From: Hepatocystis sp. ex Piliocolobus tephrosceles | Lineage: Eukaryota > Apicomplexa > Aconoidasida > Haemosporida > Plasmodiidae | Assembly: GCA_902459845.2 (NCBI GenBank) | Contig: CABPSV020000098.1 | Span: 1-30,618, forward strand | DNA: 30,618 nucleotides | Reading direction: 5' to 3' | In this document: piece after piece, positions 10,001 through 20,300 of the stretch | Position numbering within the stretch: position 1 is the stretch's first letter | How the letters are laid out: each line of letters opens with the position of its first letter | Position numbers and translations under genes: made by a program | The notes under the pieces: generated by a model | Told to the model about the DNA's origin: nothing | The model's input: only the letters and a program-made list of their open reading frames with translations | Databases searched by the model: none

Positions 10001-10445
10001 TTATTTTTAACAATTTTTTGTTCATGCTCAAATTGCTAGGTTCTTTTTTATACATGTGCAAAAACATATGGCTGTCACTTTTATCGTATATAGTTTTTTG
10101 CTGTATCTTTCCCTTTTCTCTTAGATTGCAATTTTTACAATTCAAATATGCACCACGAGCAACATTATTTGAAGGCACAAAACCATCACATATCAAATTT
10201 GAATCATTTTTTGTTATAACATGAACATCACTACATTTATTATTTATGTCATTATAATATTCTCTTACGCAACCAGTCGTATAAAATAAATTATCACTTT
10301 TATTTTTAGCATTTACATGTATAACATCTTTTAAGTCGTGTAAATTTTTTAATTTCCATTTTTGATTTTTTTTTCCATATATTTTCTTATCTTTTGTTTT
10401 TTTTACTATTTCAAGTAAATTGCTACAATAAAAATTGCCAAACAT
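7020..10445 (-). CDS. protein kinase-like protein, divergent serine/threonine type
   Basis: Single-exon, 1141 residues. The first ~620 residues are basic, Lys/Asn-rich and match no domain I know. A kinase fold follows (about 630-1141): the ATP-site Lys in VVIK (K652), hinge MEYCEGTDL, catalytic loop HRDIKLDN (H743-N750; base D745, N750), DFD at 765-767, GTKEYMSPL at 983-991 (P+1 loop/APE region), and helix F TDIYSLGV. Departures from the norm are clear. The Gly-rich loop reads LLKENTFNF with no glycine, the helix-C position expected to be Glu seems to be Leu, DFG is DFD, the APE Glu is Leu, and the late helix-H Arg appears to be Gln. About 210 residues of Asn/Lys-rich sequence lie between DFD and the P+1 loop. 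The catalytic-loop Asp/Asn and the metal-binding D765 remain, so activity cannot be ruled out. From memory it corresponds to P. falciparum MAL7P1.18, an orphan kinase; unchecked. It lies downstream of the HECT gene on the same strand. Confidence 0.9.
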   Translation of the reverse strand: MFGNFYCSNLLEIVKKTKDKKIYGKKNQKWKLKNLHDLKDVIHVNAKNKSDNLFYTTGCVREYYNDINNKCSDVHVITKNDSNLICDGFVPSNNVARGAYLNCKNCNLREKGKIQQKTIYDKSDSHMFLHMYKKEPSNLSMNKKLLKIKIQENINYLIKMNYNRFLTYFKIKKIIKKVIRIIYFIHAFISLEKNKRAIYCLHKIHNIFKSSNYDIITKMLKNKIPNRSEKAENSNKKQFLFNKPVEFMLLWEKLYTLLIKQIYKKEENKTVFNNISNTASVSDILKKKSVDLFLKMIKCSVKVANYMEFKRVKSNRKIIIKVHKAKSNVFIFKDPNSSLPSNCDKVSQLLKKQIYKRRHIKNTVKICKSYLNEVYTISLFKNKTKKCCLVSKFVTNDKKGTYNEKSSNEKMLKDSKKNLKQIYKLYDVDKLIYSYMNNTKFVEKKVTCNNKEGNKFYLLQYKKNKAEAKNGAENGKDCVKNCALTNQECFLKVKKSIMYTPIIKKVLKIGNGCVLVNGLSVRGNNDMNTKWGNINMKKVKSLSANTPTRLPLKGLNGTAKKSNKLRKKDKAKIIIKDGEKDNSTTNGIANDDTTKNERNGPANTNEENYILWLKECEYIKENYKILRLLKENTFNFIFKCYDIKNDRFVVIKGIDKKKQLSIMNYNTFMNLYRNIQNINNENIIKIYNILENNLHFFIVMEYCEGTDLVEYVSKEKISYEKAKSIIYQIINGINVLHKNFIIHRDIKLDNIMFKDQYMEKIAIIDFDMSFYIYNDTHEYYKCNNVNYYTNNVEENNIFNNEQVKETYINDKNGTHVTCANEENILKGNECQWECSITVNECDKVGENHNKNANEYVENVSHIHIANEKNVVSKKGVYNVNSNINSYDTNMEIPSYNNDSNNMNKSVTMTQIIKSDKKHLNMFKTRSDNFLISAKKNNSEYTSLNLEYKNKMEDISFISGCTENSKKTYINEGDKMYHSDIIIGTKEYMSPLCLNGQYSMRTDIYSLGVTVFLIIFKNFPYLFEGQSLNKWKEEIINKNKNITIPFSFLFLNMSCSYFIKLKDIHLINNNIYFSKDSYLLDSNFKEIDKMENIKIHFDKIKINTKNIYLLEILKRSLSLDAKEQYHNVNEIIKNNFFSKYLF

Positions 10446-10479
10446 TTTTTATTTTTTTTTTCTTAATTAAACAATATAT

Positions 10480-10790
10480 ATGTATGTATCTGTACAAGTA
10501 TGTATGTATGTATCTGTACAAGTATGTATGTATCTGTACAAACATGTATGTATCTGTACAAGCATGTATGTATCTGTACAAGCATGTATGTATCGGTACA
10601 AAGCATGTATGTATCTGTACAAAGTATGTATGTATCTGTACAAAGTATGTATGTATCTGTACAAGCATGTATGTATCGGTACAAAGCATGTATGTATCTG
10701 TACAAAGTATGTATGTATCTGTACAAAGTATGTATGTATCTGTACAAAGTATGTATGTATCTATGTATATAGTCATGTATGTATATAGTC
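10480..10790. repeat. minisatellite, unit about 18-22 bp (tatgtatctgtacaaag type)
   Basis: Roughly 15 tandem copies of a unit built from gtatgtatgtatctgtacaa, with alternate endings (aagtatg, agcatg, aaagcatg). Unit length varies between about 18 and 22 bp. The short frames in both orientations here (CMYVSVQ-like and IHTLYRY-like) are repeat artefacts. It begins about 35 bp upstream of the kinase-like gene's start codon, so it may lie in that gene's 5' UTR or promoter. Confidence 0.9.
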
Positions 10791-11204
10791 ATGTATGTTA
10801 TTTTTATTTTACTAGTTACATGCGATATTTATTATTTTTAATTTTCAAACATATATAACTTTTATAATGTATCATATATGTATTATGTTCTATACGGTTG
10901 TAGTAAAAAATACATTTTATTTTATATAAGAAAAAAAATAATAACAAAGGTGTCTAGTACAAACAAAAGTCACGTTACAAAAGTAGCGTTAACAAACAGA
11001 GTAAAAATTAAACTAACAAATTTAATAATACGATATTCATTCAAATGAGAATGTATTTTTATCATGGTACAATAGTTAAAAAGGAAAAAGAATAAACATT
11101 GAAACAAACAAATCGAAGAAAAAAAAGTCGAAGAAAAAAAAGTCGAGGTAAAAAAATCAAAGAAAAAAAATTAAATAATCAAATAATCGAATAGGAAAAT
11201 ATTT

Positions 11205-11935
11205 GAACAAACAAACAAACAAATGACTGAACAAACAAATGATTGAACAAACAAATGATTGAACAAACAAATGATTGAACAAACAAATGATTGAACAAAC
11301 AAATGATTGAACAAACAAATGATTGAACAAACAAATGATTGAACAAACAAATAATCAAACAAACAAATAATCAAACAAACAAATAATCAAACAAACAAAT
11401 AATCAAACAAACAAATAATCAAACAAACAAATAATTGAACAAACAAATAATCAAACAAACAAATAATCAAACAAACAAATAATTGAACAAACAAATAATC
11501 AAACAAACAAATAATTGAACAAACAAATAATTGGGTTTAGAAATAATCAAACAAACAAATAATTGGGTTTATAAATAATCAAACAAACAAATAATCAAAC
11601 AAACAAATAATCAAACAAACAAATAATTGAACAAACAAATAATCAAACAAACAAATAATTGAACAAACAAATAATTGAACAAACAAATAATCAAACAAAC
11701 AAAAAATAATCAAAACAAACAAATAATTGAACAAACAAATAATCAAACAAACAAATAATTGAACAAACAAATAATTGGGTTGAGAAATAATCAAACAAAC
11801 AAATAATTGGGTTGAGAAATAATCAAACAAACAAATAATTGGGTTGAGAAATAATCAAACAAACAAATAATTGGGTTGAGAAATAATCAAACAAACAATT
11901 GGGTTGAGAAATAACCAAATGGACAAATAATTGAA
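11205..11935. repeat. 16-bp minisatellite, about 730 bp
   Basis: Tandem 16-bp units in sub-blocks. First comes gattgaacaaacaaat (about 11230-11345), then aaacaaacaaataatc mixed with aataattgaacaaac forms. Toward the end is a roughly 32-bp higher-order unit containing aataattgggttgagaaa. The 16-bp period gives a 16-residue pattern readable in several minus frames (LFVQSFVCSIICLF type), which is not credible coding sequence. Confidence 0.9.
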
Positions 11936-12637
11936 CAAAGTTGTAATGGAATAGTAAGATAATAAAATAGTAGTTATAATTTCTATTAACTTTGTTAAGA
12001 TAATATATTTTTACAACTTTTTGTTTTACTGTTTTAAAATTTTTTTTTTTTTTTTATAGGTAATATATAGTTATGCTCAAACATATATATATTTTTTTTT
12101 TTTTTTGATATGTATAGGTAGACAAATTTGAAGACAAATGTTTTTATGTACTTGTATATACATTCTCATACAATTGTATGTATATCGGTATATATTAATA
12201 TGTAATTATTATACGTTTTTTATAGACATTTATTAACAAATATATTTATTAGATATAAGAAAAATGTATTATGAATTTAAACAAAGTAAAGAAAAACAAA
12301 TGGTAATTTCATAATATATGGATAACCTTATTATTTAGAACGCCGTAAGAAGTTAATTTTTTTTTTTTTTTTTGTTATAACGTATAAATAATATGATTTT
12401 TTTTTTTTTTTCATGTTCGTATTAATATATGTACACACATTTCTTACTGAATTTTGTCTAAAAAAATTAAAAATTTTCATACTTTATATATTTTTTTTCA
12501 TTGCATATATTAAATATCGGTGCAAAGACAAACAAAATGAAATTATATGTAATAGGTGAACCACTCAAAAATATTGCAAAGAAATGCAATAAAGTTAATA
12601 TAAAACAATATAATATTCATTTAAAATAATATTTTGT

Positions 12638-12677
<40 letters not shown>

Positions 12678-12802
12678 GTGCATATAGTACTATTCTATTT
12701 ATTTATTTATTTTTTTTTTAATTGAATAACATATTTATTTTACGTCATAATATAATATCCGATGGAGAGTAATGTGTTGCACTAGACTCATTCGGGGTAT
12801 GT

Positions 12803-12839
<37 letters not shown>

Positions 12840-13190
12840 ACTTTTAAATGTTACCCTTCACACATTTTTTTTTTTTTTCATTATATTATTTAATTGTGTT
12901 TTAATTAATATTGAGTTTAGTGTAATAAATAAAAATGTATAACATATATATATGTGTTGTGTAAGTATGTATAATATATATATATATTTTTTTTTTTTTT
13001 TTTCTTATTTACCTAAAAATTGTAAAATACATACACACGTATGTATACATTGTATATATATATAAAATGTGCAAAATGTATGTGATAAAAAATAAAAAAA
13101 AAAAGTAAAAAAATTTACAGTATATACACACTCGTTTTTCATGAGCATAACCATATGTGCGTTATTATAATAAATATTGTTTTTATAATT

Positions 13191-13221
<31 letters not shown>

Positions 13222-13419
13222 TGGAATTTTTATTTTTGTAGTAAAAATAATTAATAAAGTAAAGTAGTTTTAACACTTAATGAAATAACTATTTAAAAAG
13301 AATTATAAAAAGATAAATAAAAAAAAAAAATAAAAAATGACTATTTCCCAATATCTAGAAAATAATGTATTTCAATATTTTTGTTAAAAAAAAATAGATA
13401 TACAGTAAGTTGTATAAGG

Positions 13420-13470
13420 TTATGATAAGGAAAAGTTTTTTTGGCCTAAAAAGAAGACAAAGAAAAATTT

Positions 13471-13506
<36 letters not shown>

Positions 13507-14037
13507 GTATGTATGTATGCATGTATGCAAAATATAAATGTTAATGCACTAAAAAAAAAAAAAGAAAAAAAAAAAAAAAAAAATTACCTTCAAAAATGGC
13601 ATATAATAGACGATTTCTTAATTTTTCTTTGTTTTTATAATCGGGAACTTTCAAATAATTGGTACAAGTCATAACACTCGGAAGGTCATTATTATCTTCT
13701 TTTTTAACAACCTTCATTAGTGGTCTGTAAATATAAACACATATACATATATATATATATATATATTGTTAATTACATGTGTAAAATGTTTTACGATAAT
13801 TGAGTAAAAGAACAATTTATGTTGCAAAAATTTAGATATATATATGTATATGTGCTTGTATATATGTACACAAATAGTACAAATGTTATTTACTTTAAAG
13901 CTGAAAATCCATTGTTAGGTAAAGCGGATGTTCCCGTACAAAACTTAACAAACATTCTCCTCTCATCTTTATTAAATTCAGATAATATTTCAATTAAAGT
14001 AATGAATGTAATTGAATCGCTTGTATAGCTAAAAGAA

Positions 14038-14071
<34 letters not shown>

Positions 14072-14153
14072 TAGTAAGCTTGTCTGAGCATAAGAGCAAC
14101 GCAGCATGACACATGTTTATATGTACCACTAATATGTACTCAATTTTAAAATA

Positions 14154-14193
<40 letters not shown>

Positions 14194-14374
14194 TTTTTTC
14201 ATCATATTTTTACCCATGATCCGGTTTAATGTACGTTGATAAATGTGACTTCGTCCAATGTTCATCGTTATCAATATTGCTTCCAAATAAATATTCTGTT
14301 ATTTCAGTTTCATCAAAAATGTTTGTACATATCAACGGTGCTATGGTACTAAAACCGAAACGGAAAGCCCATAT
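13420..14374 (-). other. UT: four small 3' exons encoding the HECT C-lobe
   Basis: Exon 3 is 14374-14214, exon 4 is 14028-13894, exon 5 is 13724-13588 and exon 6 is 13445-13420. Introns run 14602-14375, 14213-14029, 13893-13725 and 13587-13446, of 228, 185, 169 and 142 bases. Donors are GTAATG, GTAAAA, GTAAAT and GTAATT; acceptors are T-rich and end CAG or TAG. The junction codons rebuild the Gly of GYT, the Lys after FSAL and the Gly of FEGQ. The last exon adds only GQKNFSLS and the stop, so a gene finder could easily miss it. Confidence 0.92.
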
Positions 14375-17300
14375 CTGAAAAAAAAAAAAAAAATAAAAAT
14401 AACACATAGAAATGTATAAAAACGTATATCGTAACTATTTATACATTTCATTCAAATTATCTATTTATAGATATTCACATAAATGTCCATACTTTCTAAA
14501 ACATACTATGCTCATAAAAAAAAAAAAAAAAAAAAAAAAAAAGTATAAATGCAAAATGGCGAATACGCAAGCACATATGTATAAAGAATATAAATACATT
14601 ACCTGAAACTTAATTCCATCATATAACGAATATTCGATAGTTTTATTTATAAACAAATTTAAATTATCATTATTAACTAAAATGTTAGATCCATTGGGTA
14701 TAAGTTCAATTGGTGGGTCACTTCCTAATAGTGTAAAATCAATATGTAAGTCTTCAACATTTTTGTTTTCTTTTCTATATTCTAACAATTTGTTTATGCT
14801 GTTCATATTTATTCTGTCAATTGCTCCATAATGATACAACTTAGATATGTTGATATATCCTGAATTATTCATAACTAAATACCAAAATAATGGGTGTAAA
14901 TTTATATGAATATTCCTATTATCAGTTAGAATCTTTGCACAAAGCTGTCCCAATAACTTAAAGTATTTAAATAGCCTATTTTCTAATGTATCTTTTTCAT
15001 TACTTTTTATTTTTTTCTTATTTTTTCCATTTATTTTTTTATTTATATTATTATCACAACTTTCATTCTTTTCCTTTTCTCCTATATCTGTATCTTTTTG
15101 TGTCGTGCTCTTATCAATTTTTTTTTTTGCACCAAATACTTCATTCTCTATTTCGTTGAAAATTGAGTTAATTACATTTGGAGTAAGCACTTGTTTTAAT
15201 TTTATATTTTTATTTATTTCTGTTTTTTTGGATGAATTAACTCCTGCTGTAGTTGTAGCTGCTGATGTAGTTGTAACTGCTGTTGTAGTTGTAACTGCCG
15301 ATGTAGTTGTGACTGCAGTTGTACCCGTACTTATACCCCTAGATGTTGTAATATTATTACTATTATTATTTGTGGGGCTCAGTTGTATATTGTTGTCTTC
15401 TTTTAATAAATGATCTTCGAAATCTTTAGTAAACAATTTGTATTTTTTTACAATTAAGTTTTTATTACCTGTAGTAATATTAGTATCACCTCCTATATCT
15501 GTTTTGGCTACATTCTGAGATTTATATTTATCATTATCAGTCACTTTTTCGGTATTTGCTTTTTTTTTATTAAGCCTATCGTCATTATTTTTTTTTATTT
15601 TTTCTGTATTTTCATCATTTGATGTTTTATCATTTGCATGTTTATTTTCTGTGATGTGGGTGTCACATTTTTTTTCATTTTTTACACTATTTTCACTTTT
15701 TTCAATTTTTTCCCTTTTTACCGTACCACTATAGTTATGTGAAGCAACAGTGTATTTATCAGTAGCCGAATTTGAACAATGTTTCGTTAAATTGTCGTCT
15801 ACATCACCCTTATTTCCTGATTGGGGTAATTTACTTGTTCCTTTTTCATTCTTTTTATTTTTTTTCTTTATTGTACTTTTTAGTAAATTATTATTATTAC
15901 TTTCCTTTTCTTTCTCTTCCATTTTAACATAATAACCTTTACCTTCTTCATAATAATAATCTTCATAATCGCTACTTTCATAATCGTCACCGACATAATA
16001 GTCATCTTCGTCATCTCCATCAACTTCGTCATCTCCATCCTCCTCACCATAGTCATCCTCCTCACCATAGTTATCCTCCTCAGCATAATCATCCTCTTCA
16101 TCATAATCATCCCCTTCATCATAATCATCCCCTTCATCATAATCATATACATATTCATCATCATCATCCTCCTCCTCCTTCTCATTATTACCACCTTCTT
16201 CTTCTTCTTCTTCTTCTTCTTTTTCGGTGATACTATCTGTCAGAGTATCTGTCACATTATCTGCAGTCCCACATGACATGTCTACTTGTTTCTTTCTTGT
16301 TCCTCCCTTAACATGTTTTTTTACAGTAACTTTTTTCTTGTTACATTTTTTCTTTTCTTCCTCATATAACTTACCACTATCATCTTCATTTCCATTTTCT
16401 TCATCTCCATTTTCTTCATCTTCCTCCACAAAAGATCTCATTCTTTTTTTTTTATTCCTTTCTATATGTTCATCCTCTCCAACCAATTTTTTATTTTTTA
16501 TATTTTCAGATTTGATTCCATTTTTTTTGTTTGTTTTATAAGATGCAGATGTTTTTTTTTCACTTTCTTGTGTACCACTTATAGATGTACAAGATGCTTC
16601 ATCTTTGTTTATAGTAGTAGAACCTGTGACAGTATTAGCAGAAGCAATAGTGATATTTTTTTTTTTTTTTTTTTTTTTTTCTGTTTTCGATTTGGATTTT
16701 TCTTTTGTTTCCATTTCTTCTACAAGTAAATTGTTTTTTTCGTTCCTCTTATTTTTACTCACGTCACCCATGTTTTCTGTCTCACTAGTTTGTTCCTCTT
16801 GTTTCACCTTCTTTTTGTTTTTTATTTTACTTTTCTTTTTATTTTTATTATTACCAACAACTTCCTGGTTCTTATTTTCATCACATAACGAACTTTTCTT
16901 TTTATAATTATTGTTACTATTATTGTTACTATTATTATTGTTACTATTATTATTGTTACTATTATTATTGTTACTATTATTATTGTTACTACTATTATTA
17001 TTATTATTATTACTACTGTTACTATTATTATTATTACTGTTACTATTATTATTATTACTATCTTTTTTTTTACTACCTTTTTTAACACCATCTACATAAT
17101 GTATCTTACCTTTTTTACCTACATACTTACTATCATCTAAGTAATCTACCTCCGATAAATTATCATATGTTTCATCTTCTACATTTTCATTATTTTTTGG
17201 AAATAAGTTTGCATTCATGGATAAAATAAAATGATTAAATAAGTTATTAACAGAGAGGTTTTGGTTTAAATTCGTTTGACTTACATTATTAGTATTACTG

Positions 17301-20300
17301 TTGTAGTTATATTTATTTGTATAGCTATTGCTACTATTCTTATTAATGCTACTGCTACTATTCGTATAGGTACTACTACCTGGATATGCATAACCATGAT
17401 GTAAATAACTATTAAGTATGTTACTACCAGTAGTAGTATTAGCAGTAGTACTTGTAGTAGTAGGAGTAGTACCACTTGCAGTGGTAGGAGTAGTAACATT
17501 TTTATTTATGTTACTGATGCTACTACTAGTACTATAATTGCCACTATTACCAGCAGAATTTGTGGTTGTATTATTACCAGTATTACTGTTTCCTCCTATT
17601 AAATTATCCGATGTAGGTTTTTTTAATAAATCAAAATCAAAATTGTTTAAATCTATTTTATATGGTAATGGGAATAAATAATTATTTTCAAGTTTAAATA
17701 ATTTAAGTTTCTCTTTTTTTAATTCTTCTATTACTTCAGTAAAAAATTCTAAAGATGGACCTAAACCTGTACCTTCTTCATTAAAAAATTCGATGTCAAG
17801 ATAAGGGGGTGTTATTTGATTTGAATTTATAACATGTAAATGATTAAATATACGAAAAGATGCATCTATCATTTTATTTCTTTGTAATCGTATTTTTGTT
17901 TTTGGTAATGTTAATGTAGTTGTGTCATGTAAAAATTGAAATAAATTTTTTTTATCACTGTTATAAGTATAATTTGAACAAACAGATAATAAATGTTTAT
18001 CTGTTAACATTTTATAATCTATAGTTATTTTATCATTAAACTTTTCTACTATTTCTTTTATTTTATTTTTATAATTATATAAACCTCTATAATTGCCAAA
18101 ATATAACAACTCAAAAAATACTAACCTTATGTCAATATCTATAACAAAATTAAATTGATAAAATATCTTATATACCCATGAAGGTAACTTCTCACTAAAT
18201 ATTAATAATGGGTTATTCAAATAATACATTATTTTGTTATTTATACTATTGATCAAAAAATCATCTTTTTTTATTTCGTTTATTGTAACTTCAAAAACTC
18301 CTCCATTTGAGTTTGTAACATTGTCGTCATAACAACCAGTAGAAGAAACACCATTCAATAATATTTCACGAATAATAAACATTTCTTCTTTTATTGATTC
18401 ATTTAACACACTCATACACTCATCATAATTAAAATCTGTTACCATCATCGTATCTTCAACATCATTGTTCATATAAAAGTTTATAAAAGATGGAGTATCA
18501 CACATTTTAAAATATTTATATAATAAAAATAGTAATTTATATAGTAAAAAATTGTACATATTTTCAAAAAATATATCACTTCCTGTATTTTTTTTTTTTT
18601 TTTTATTTATGTAACTTATTTTGTTAGACATTATATCATTATTGCTACTATCTCTCTTAATATCACACCTTGCTGTATTTTGGTAAACGGTAACTAATTT
18701 CGAAGTAGGATATACCATTTCTTCAACTATACTACAATTTTTAACTATGTTATTATACATAGGCATATAGTTAAACAATAAATATATATCGTCTTTTTCA
18801 AATAATTGATTGTTATTATTCAAAAGATTATTACAAACATTTTCTTCTGTATTATTCACAAATGTAAGGTTTGTTTGCTCAATTTCTGTAGGGTTACAAA
18901 ACATACCAAAGTTTACCATTTCGTACAAATTTCTTTCTTTTTCTCTACAATTTTCTATATTTTTCATTATACTGTGTTCGTAACAAATACCATTAGTACT
19001 ATCGTTATGTTCACGTTTTATAAAATTGGAGTTATGCACATAAGTACTAAGCATAATATCTTGGTTAATATAATGATCTTCTAACAACACCAATTCAGTT
19101 ACTTTCTTCATTTCTGTTTTTAAGTGTTTATATAAATACATAGAATCTTGTTCAACACGATTTTTATCATTTAATGACATTGATAAAAAGGTTGCTTTAT
19201 TATTTTTATAAATATCTTTTACATATTCATTTATAAACATAACATTTGGGTTATCATCCTCTTGTATATTATTATACCTATTATCCTGCAAGTTTAAACT
19301 TTGTTCTATTATTTTATCTCCAATAGTCTCTTTACACATATCATCAACGTTAATAACATTATTCATATTTTTTAAATCATTCAAATCAGGATAATTTGAT
19401 TCTTCTGATTTGTTATTATCACTACTATACAACTTCTTAATATTTGATTTATTATTTAAACAACGTTTTAGTATTTGAAAAAAATTTAAATTTTTCTCGT
19501 TTCCATCCTGTGTTGTGTTACAAGTGGTACTATCACCAAAACTGTCAGTCATACTATCAGAACATAACCTCTCCAATTCATTATGACTATATACATAATT
19601 TATCAAATCAACAGATATGTTATAAGTACTATATTTCTCATTAATACTTTTACAACATAATGGTGTATCTATGCTACTTTTTATTTTATTATAAGTCATA
19701 GAGTCTACGTATGTGAATATGTCGTCTTCCATATTCATCATGTCAGTCGTATTGTTTACACCTTTTTTATCACTTTCGACTTTTTTATCACTTTCGACTT
19801 TTTTATCACTTTCGACTTTTTTATCACTTTCGATTTTTCCATCACTTTCGATTTTTCCATCATTTTCGATTTTTCCACCATTTTCGACCTTTACATCATT
19901 TTCGACCTTTACATCATTTCCACCTTTTATGTTATTTACACCTTTTATGTTATTTACACCTTTTATGTTATTTACACCTGTTATGTTGTTTACACCTGTT
20001 ATGTTGTTTACACCTGTTATGTTGTTTACACCTGTTATGTTGTTTACACCTGTTATGTTGTTTACACCTGTTATGTTGTTTTTTTTAAAATACATAGTAT
20101 TATAATTGGGAAAAAAATAATTAAATTTATTCAAATTATTAAGATATTGCGCACTATAACTGCCACCACTGTTATAACTAAAATTGTAATTATTCGAAGT
20201 AGAATTAACATTTGCATTATTCAATGTAGTGTTAACTAATCTAGTACTTGTATTATTAACACCTGTATTAGAAGTGTTTATATTACTAGCCCCTGTATTT

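Larger units (their letters stand above)
10446..13419. other. non-coding region between the HECT gene 3' end and the kinase-like gene 5' end
   Basis: About 3 kb with no credible gene. It contains an approximately 20-bp minisatellite (10480-10790), a 16-bp minisatellite (about 11205-11935) and AT-rich unique sequence rich in poly(A)/poly(T) and (TA)n (for example about 12642-12672 and 12809-12832). The kinase-like gene promoter should lie at the low-coordinate end and the HECT gene 3' UTR at the high end. A G/C-containing block at 12779-12801 resembling 1043-1067 is noted as a finding. Confidence 0.75.

Noticed and set aside
11532..11900. Telomere-like GGGTTTA and GGGTTGA words
   Set aside because: They occur singly inside 32-bp minisatellite units and never as tandem heptamers. 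A telomeric or subtelomeric array would repeat GGGTTTA/GGGTTCA head to tail.
10480..11935. Regularly spaced repeats as a CRISPR-like array
   Set aside because: The units are directly tandem with no unique spacers, and the genome is eukaryotic (introns, family types).
14465..14602. C-terminal tail of the large HECT frame beyond GIKFQ (VMYLYSLYICACVF...)
   Set aside because: This is intron 2 read through: a GTAATG donor follows CAG at 14603, and the next exon (IWAFRFGF) restores the HECT C-lobe in frame.
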